The position numbers and the translations under genes are program-made. The notes beneath the pieces are model-generated. The model was not told where the DNA came from, made no database searches, and worked only from the letters and a program-made list of their open reading frames with translations. A stretch of DNA of 64,000 nucleotides from Acetobacter estunensis (GTDB taxonomy: Bacteria > Pseudomonadota > Alphaproteobacteria > Acetobacterales > Acetobacteraceae): assembly GCF_019083805.1 (NCBI RefSeq), contig NZ_JAHRDV010000002.1, positions 310,001 through 374,000 of the forward strand, written 5' to 3'. Shown one piece after another: positions 62,968 to 64,000 of this stretch (its first letter is position 1; each line of letters opens with the position of its first letter).

Positions 62968-63255
62968 ATGCAACGTATGGCGCGACGGGCCTTTCCTTTT
63001 GTCGCCCTTGCCCTTGCCGCGTGCTCTCCCGAAATGGGCCGCACATGGAATGACACCGATATAAGCTGCCTGCGCAAGCAGATGGGAGATGCGGTTCACA
63101 CCTCTTTCCCCCTTGCTGCCAATGAGTGTCAGCGCCTGACCAATCACAACACCATTTTCGGCGCCGACCACGCTAAGATCATTCCACTGGACCTGAAGGG
63201 GGCGCCGGATCTTCAGGCACTCGCTGAAGAATACGGCTACAGCTACACCAAATAA
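62968..63255 (+). CDS. Small predicted lipoprotein, function unknown
   Basis: I do not recognise the family. The 95-residue protein has a basic N-terminus (MQRMARRAF), a hydrophobic stretch and a lipobox LAAC with Cys19. The mature part has two Cys (ISCLR and NECQR) that might bond, and ends EEYGYSYTK. The ATG at 62968 has AGGAAGCC nine bases upstream. It may be exported and anchored to the outer membrane. It is 149 bp after the HMA gene and converges on the HNH gene with 6 bp between. Confidence 0.7.
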   Translation: MQRMARRAFPFVALALAACSPEMGRTWNDTDISCLRKQMGDAVHTSFPLAANECQRLTNHNTIFGADHAKIIPLDLKGAPDLQALAEEYGYSYTK

Positions 63256-63261
63256 GCGGGG

Positions 63262-63807
63262 TCAGCTTTCCAGTTCGACATCCCAGTAGAGATAGTCACG
63301 CCAGCTTTCATGCAGATAATTGGGCGGGAAGGCCCGCCCATTCTCCTGCAACAGCCGGGTATTGGGCTGAACCGGACGGCGACGGGGAAATATCTTGATC
63401 TCATGTGGCATATGCGACGCCTTGAGCAGATTGCACGAGCTGCACGCCGCCACGACATTCTCCCAAGTCGTCTTGCCGCCACGACTGCGCGGAATGACGT
63501 GATCGAAGGTCAGATCATGTGTGGGCAGTTGCTCATGACAGTACTGACAGGAAAAATTGTCCCGCAGAAACACATTGAAGCGTGTGAAAGCCGGTCGTCG
63601 GGCCGTTGGCACATATTCCTTGAGCGCGATCACGCTCGGAAGCTTCATGCGACAGCTTGGAGAACGGACCTCCGCTTCATATTCGTTCAGCACGGACACC
63701 CGATCGAGGCACACGGCCCGAATGGTGTCCTGCCATGACCACAGGGAAAGCGGAAAGTAGGAAAGCGGTCGAAAGTCCGCATTCAGAACGAGTGACGGAT
63801 AGTGCAT
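63262..63807 (-). CDS. HNH endonuclease
   Basis: The 181-residue protein carries an HNH domain: CxxC at C87/C90, DH at D102-H103, Asn117, and CxxC at C122/C125, which together bind zinc and make the metal-dependent nuclease site. The N-terminal half (YPSLVLNADFRPLSYFPLS) is typical of a widespread chromosomal HNH family found in many alphaproteobacteria and cyanobacteria; its role is not known. The frame extends to 63885, but the ATG at 63807 corresponds to the usual start of the family. No restriction or phage genes are adjacent. Confidence 0.87.
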   Translation of the reverse strand: MHYPSLVLNADFRPLSYFPLSLWSWQDTIRAVCLDRVSVLNEYEAEVRSPSCRMKLPSVIALKEYVPTARRPAFTRFNVFLRDNFSCQYCHEQLPTHDLTFDHVIPRSRGGKTTWENVVAACSSCNLLKASHMPHEIKIFPRRRPVQPNTRLLQENGRAFPPNYLHESWRDYLYWDVELES

Positions 63808-64000
63808 ACTGCCACTAGACAAGGCGCGCATCCTTTTCCCGGAGACGGCCCATGATCCTGCTGGCATGTACTCGAAACCGGCCATCAGTGGTCACGCGTC
63901 GTCGAGAACTCTTCGTGAACCATAATCCCTTATTCGCAGCGTTCGCAAGGAAGCGGCCGCTCTTTTGCATGACGTCCTCATGACAGATACGCCCTTCACC
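63808..64000. other. Right edge, upstream of the HNH gene
   Basis: This 193 bp stretch holds the likely promoter of the HNH gene and no complete gene. An ATG at 63981 on the plus strand (MTDTPFT) may be the beginning of a gene that continues beyond the window, but seven codons are too few to support it. Confidence 0.4.

Noticed and set aside
63981-64000. ATG at the right edge (MTDTPFT) as a partial gene
   Set aside because: Seven codons and no clear ribosome-binding site are not enough.
1-64000. CRISPR arrays, insertion sequences, prophage or toxin-antitoxin systems
   Set aside because: I looked for spaced direct repeats, transposase motifs and small paired ORFs and found none that stood out.

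Overview
The window looks like a stretch of ordinary chromosome from an alphaproteobacterium, most probably an acetic acid bacterium (Acetobacteraceae). The evidence is indirect. GC content is moderately high (roughly 60 percent by eye). The order rlpA-dacA-like-tmk-holB-metG-tatD-MBL hydrolase and the order alaC-hom-glpX-recJ are both familiar from alphaproteobacteria. The elongator tRNA-Met is also of alphaproteobacterial type. The genus cannot be fixed from the sequence alone. I see no prophage, insertion sequence, CRISPR array, rRNA or replication origin.

Positions 1-12540 are almost entirely on the minus strand. The stress-type pair prkA-yeaH is first, with yeaH running off the left edge. 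After a 473 bp gap comes a long co-directional block in transcription order mltB, rlpA, D-Ala-D-Ala carboxypeptidase, tmk, holB, metG, tatD, MBL-fold hydrolase. It joins peptidoglycan remodelling with DNA replication and translation, and many junctions are only a few bases or overlap by 4 bp. A small repeat protein with a TTG start lies behind it. From 12656 to 17821 there are envelope and transport genes (dedA, an ATP-grasp enzyme, mlaD, uppP, an amino acid permease) and a tRNA-Met with a recognisable promoter.

Positions 17842-38380 carry core metabolism and stress genes: a DszC/SfnB-like flavoenzyme, aroC, fabI, pdxH, a Nudix hydrolase, a tandem universal stress protein, radC, a phosphoglycolate-phosphatase-like HAD enzyme, ilvE, a quinone oxidoreductase, an alpha/beta hydrolase, an R-ADH-like SDR, an SPFH protein, a Bcr-type exporter, alaC-hom, glpX, recJ and a CPA1 antiporter. 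A very AT-rich island separates radC from the HAD gene.

Positions 38393-45812 form a minus-strand glycan cluster: two fused GT-A/GT-B glycosyltransferases, a polysaccharide pyruvyl transferase-like protein and, between them, an M32 carboxypeptidase. A plausible promoter sits upstream at 45879-45907. Positions 46050-49604 hold yjdM, a Nudix gene, mazG and a TPR protein fused to a glycosyltransferase-like domain.

The rest (49650-63807) contains an FAD oxidoreductase, an ABC ATPase without a neighbouring permease, an M16 protease, an SDR, an MscS-type channel, an OPT transporter, two TadE-like pseudopilins, an HMA copper chaperone, a small lipoprotein and an HNH nuclease. No clear new defence or mobile system is visible. 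The items most worth a second look are the DedA/ATP-grasp pair, the glycosyltransferase fusions and their shared repeat, the TPR-glycosyltransferase, an RlpA without its usual aromatic motif, and an ABC ATPase with an altered signature.
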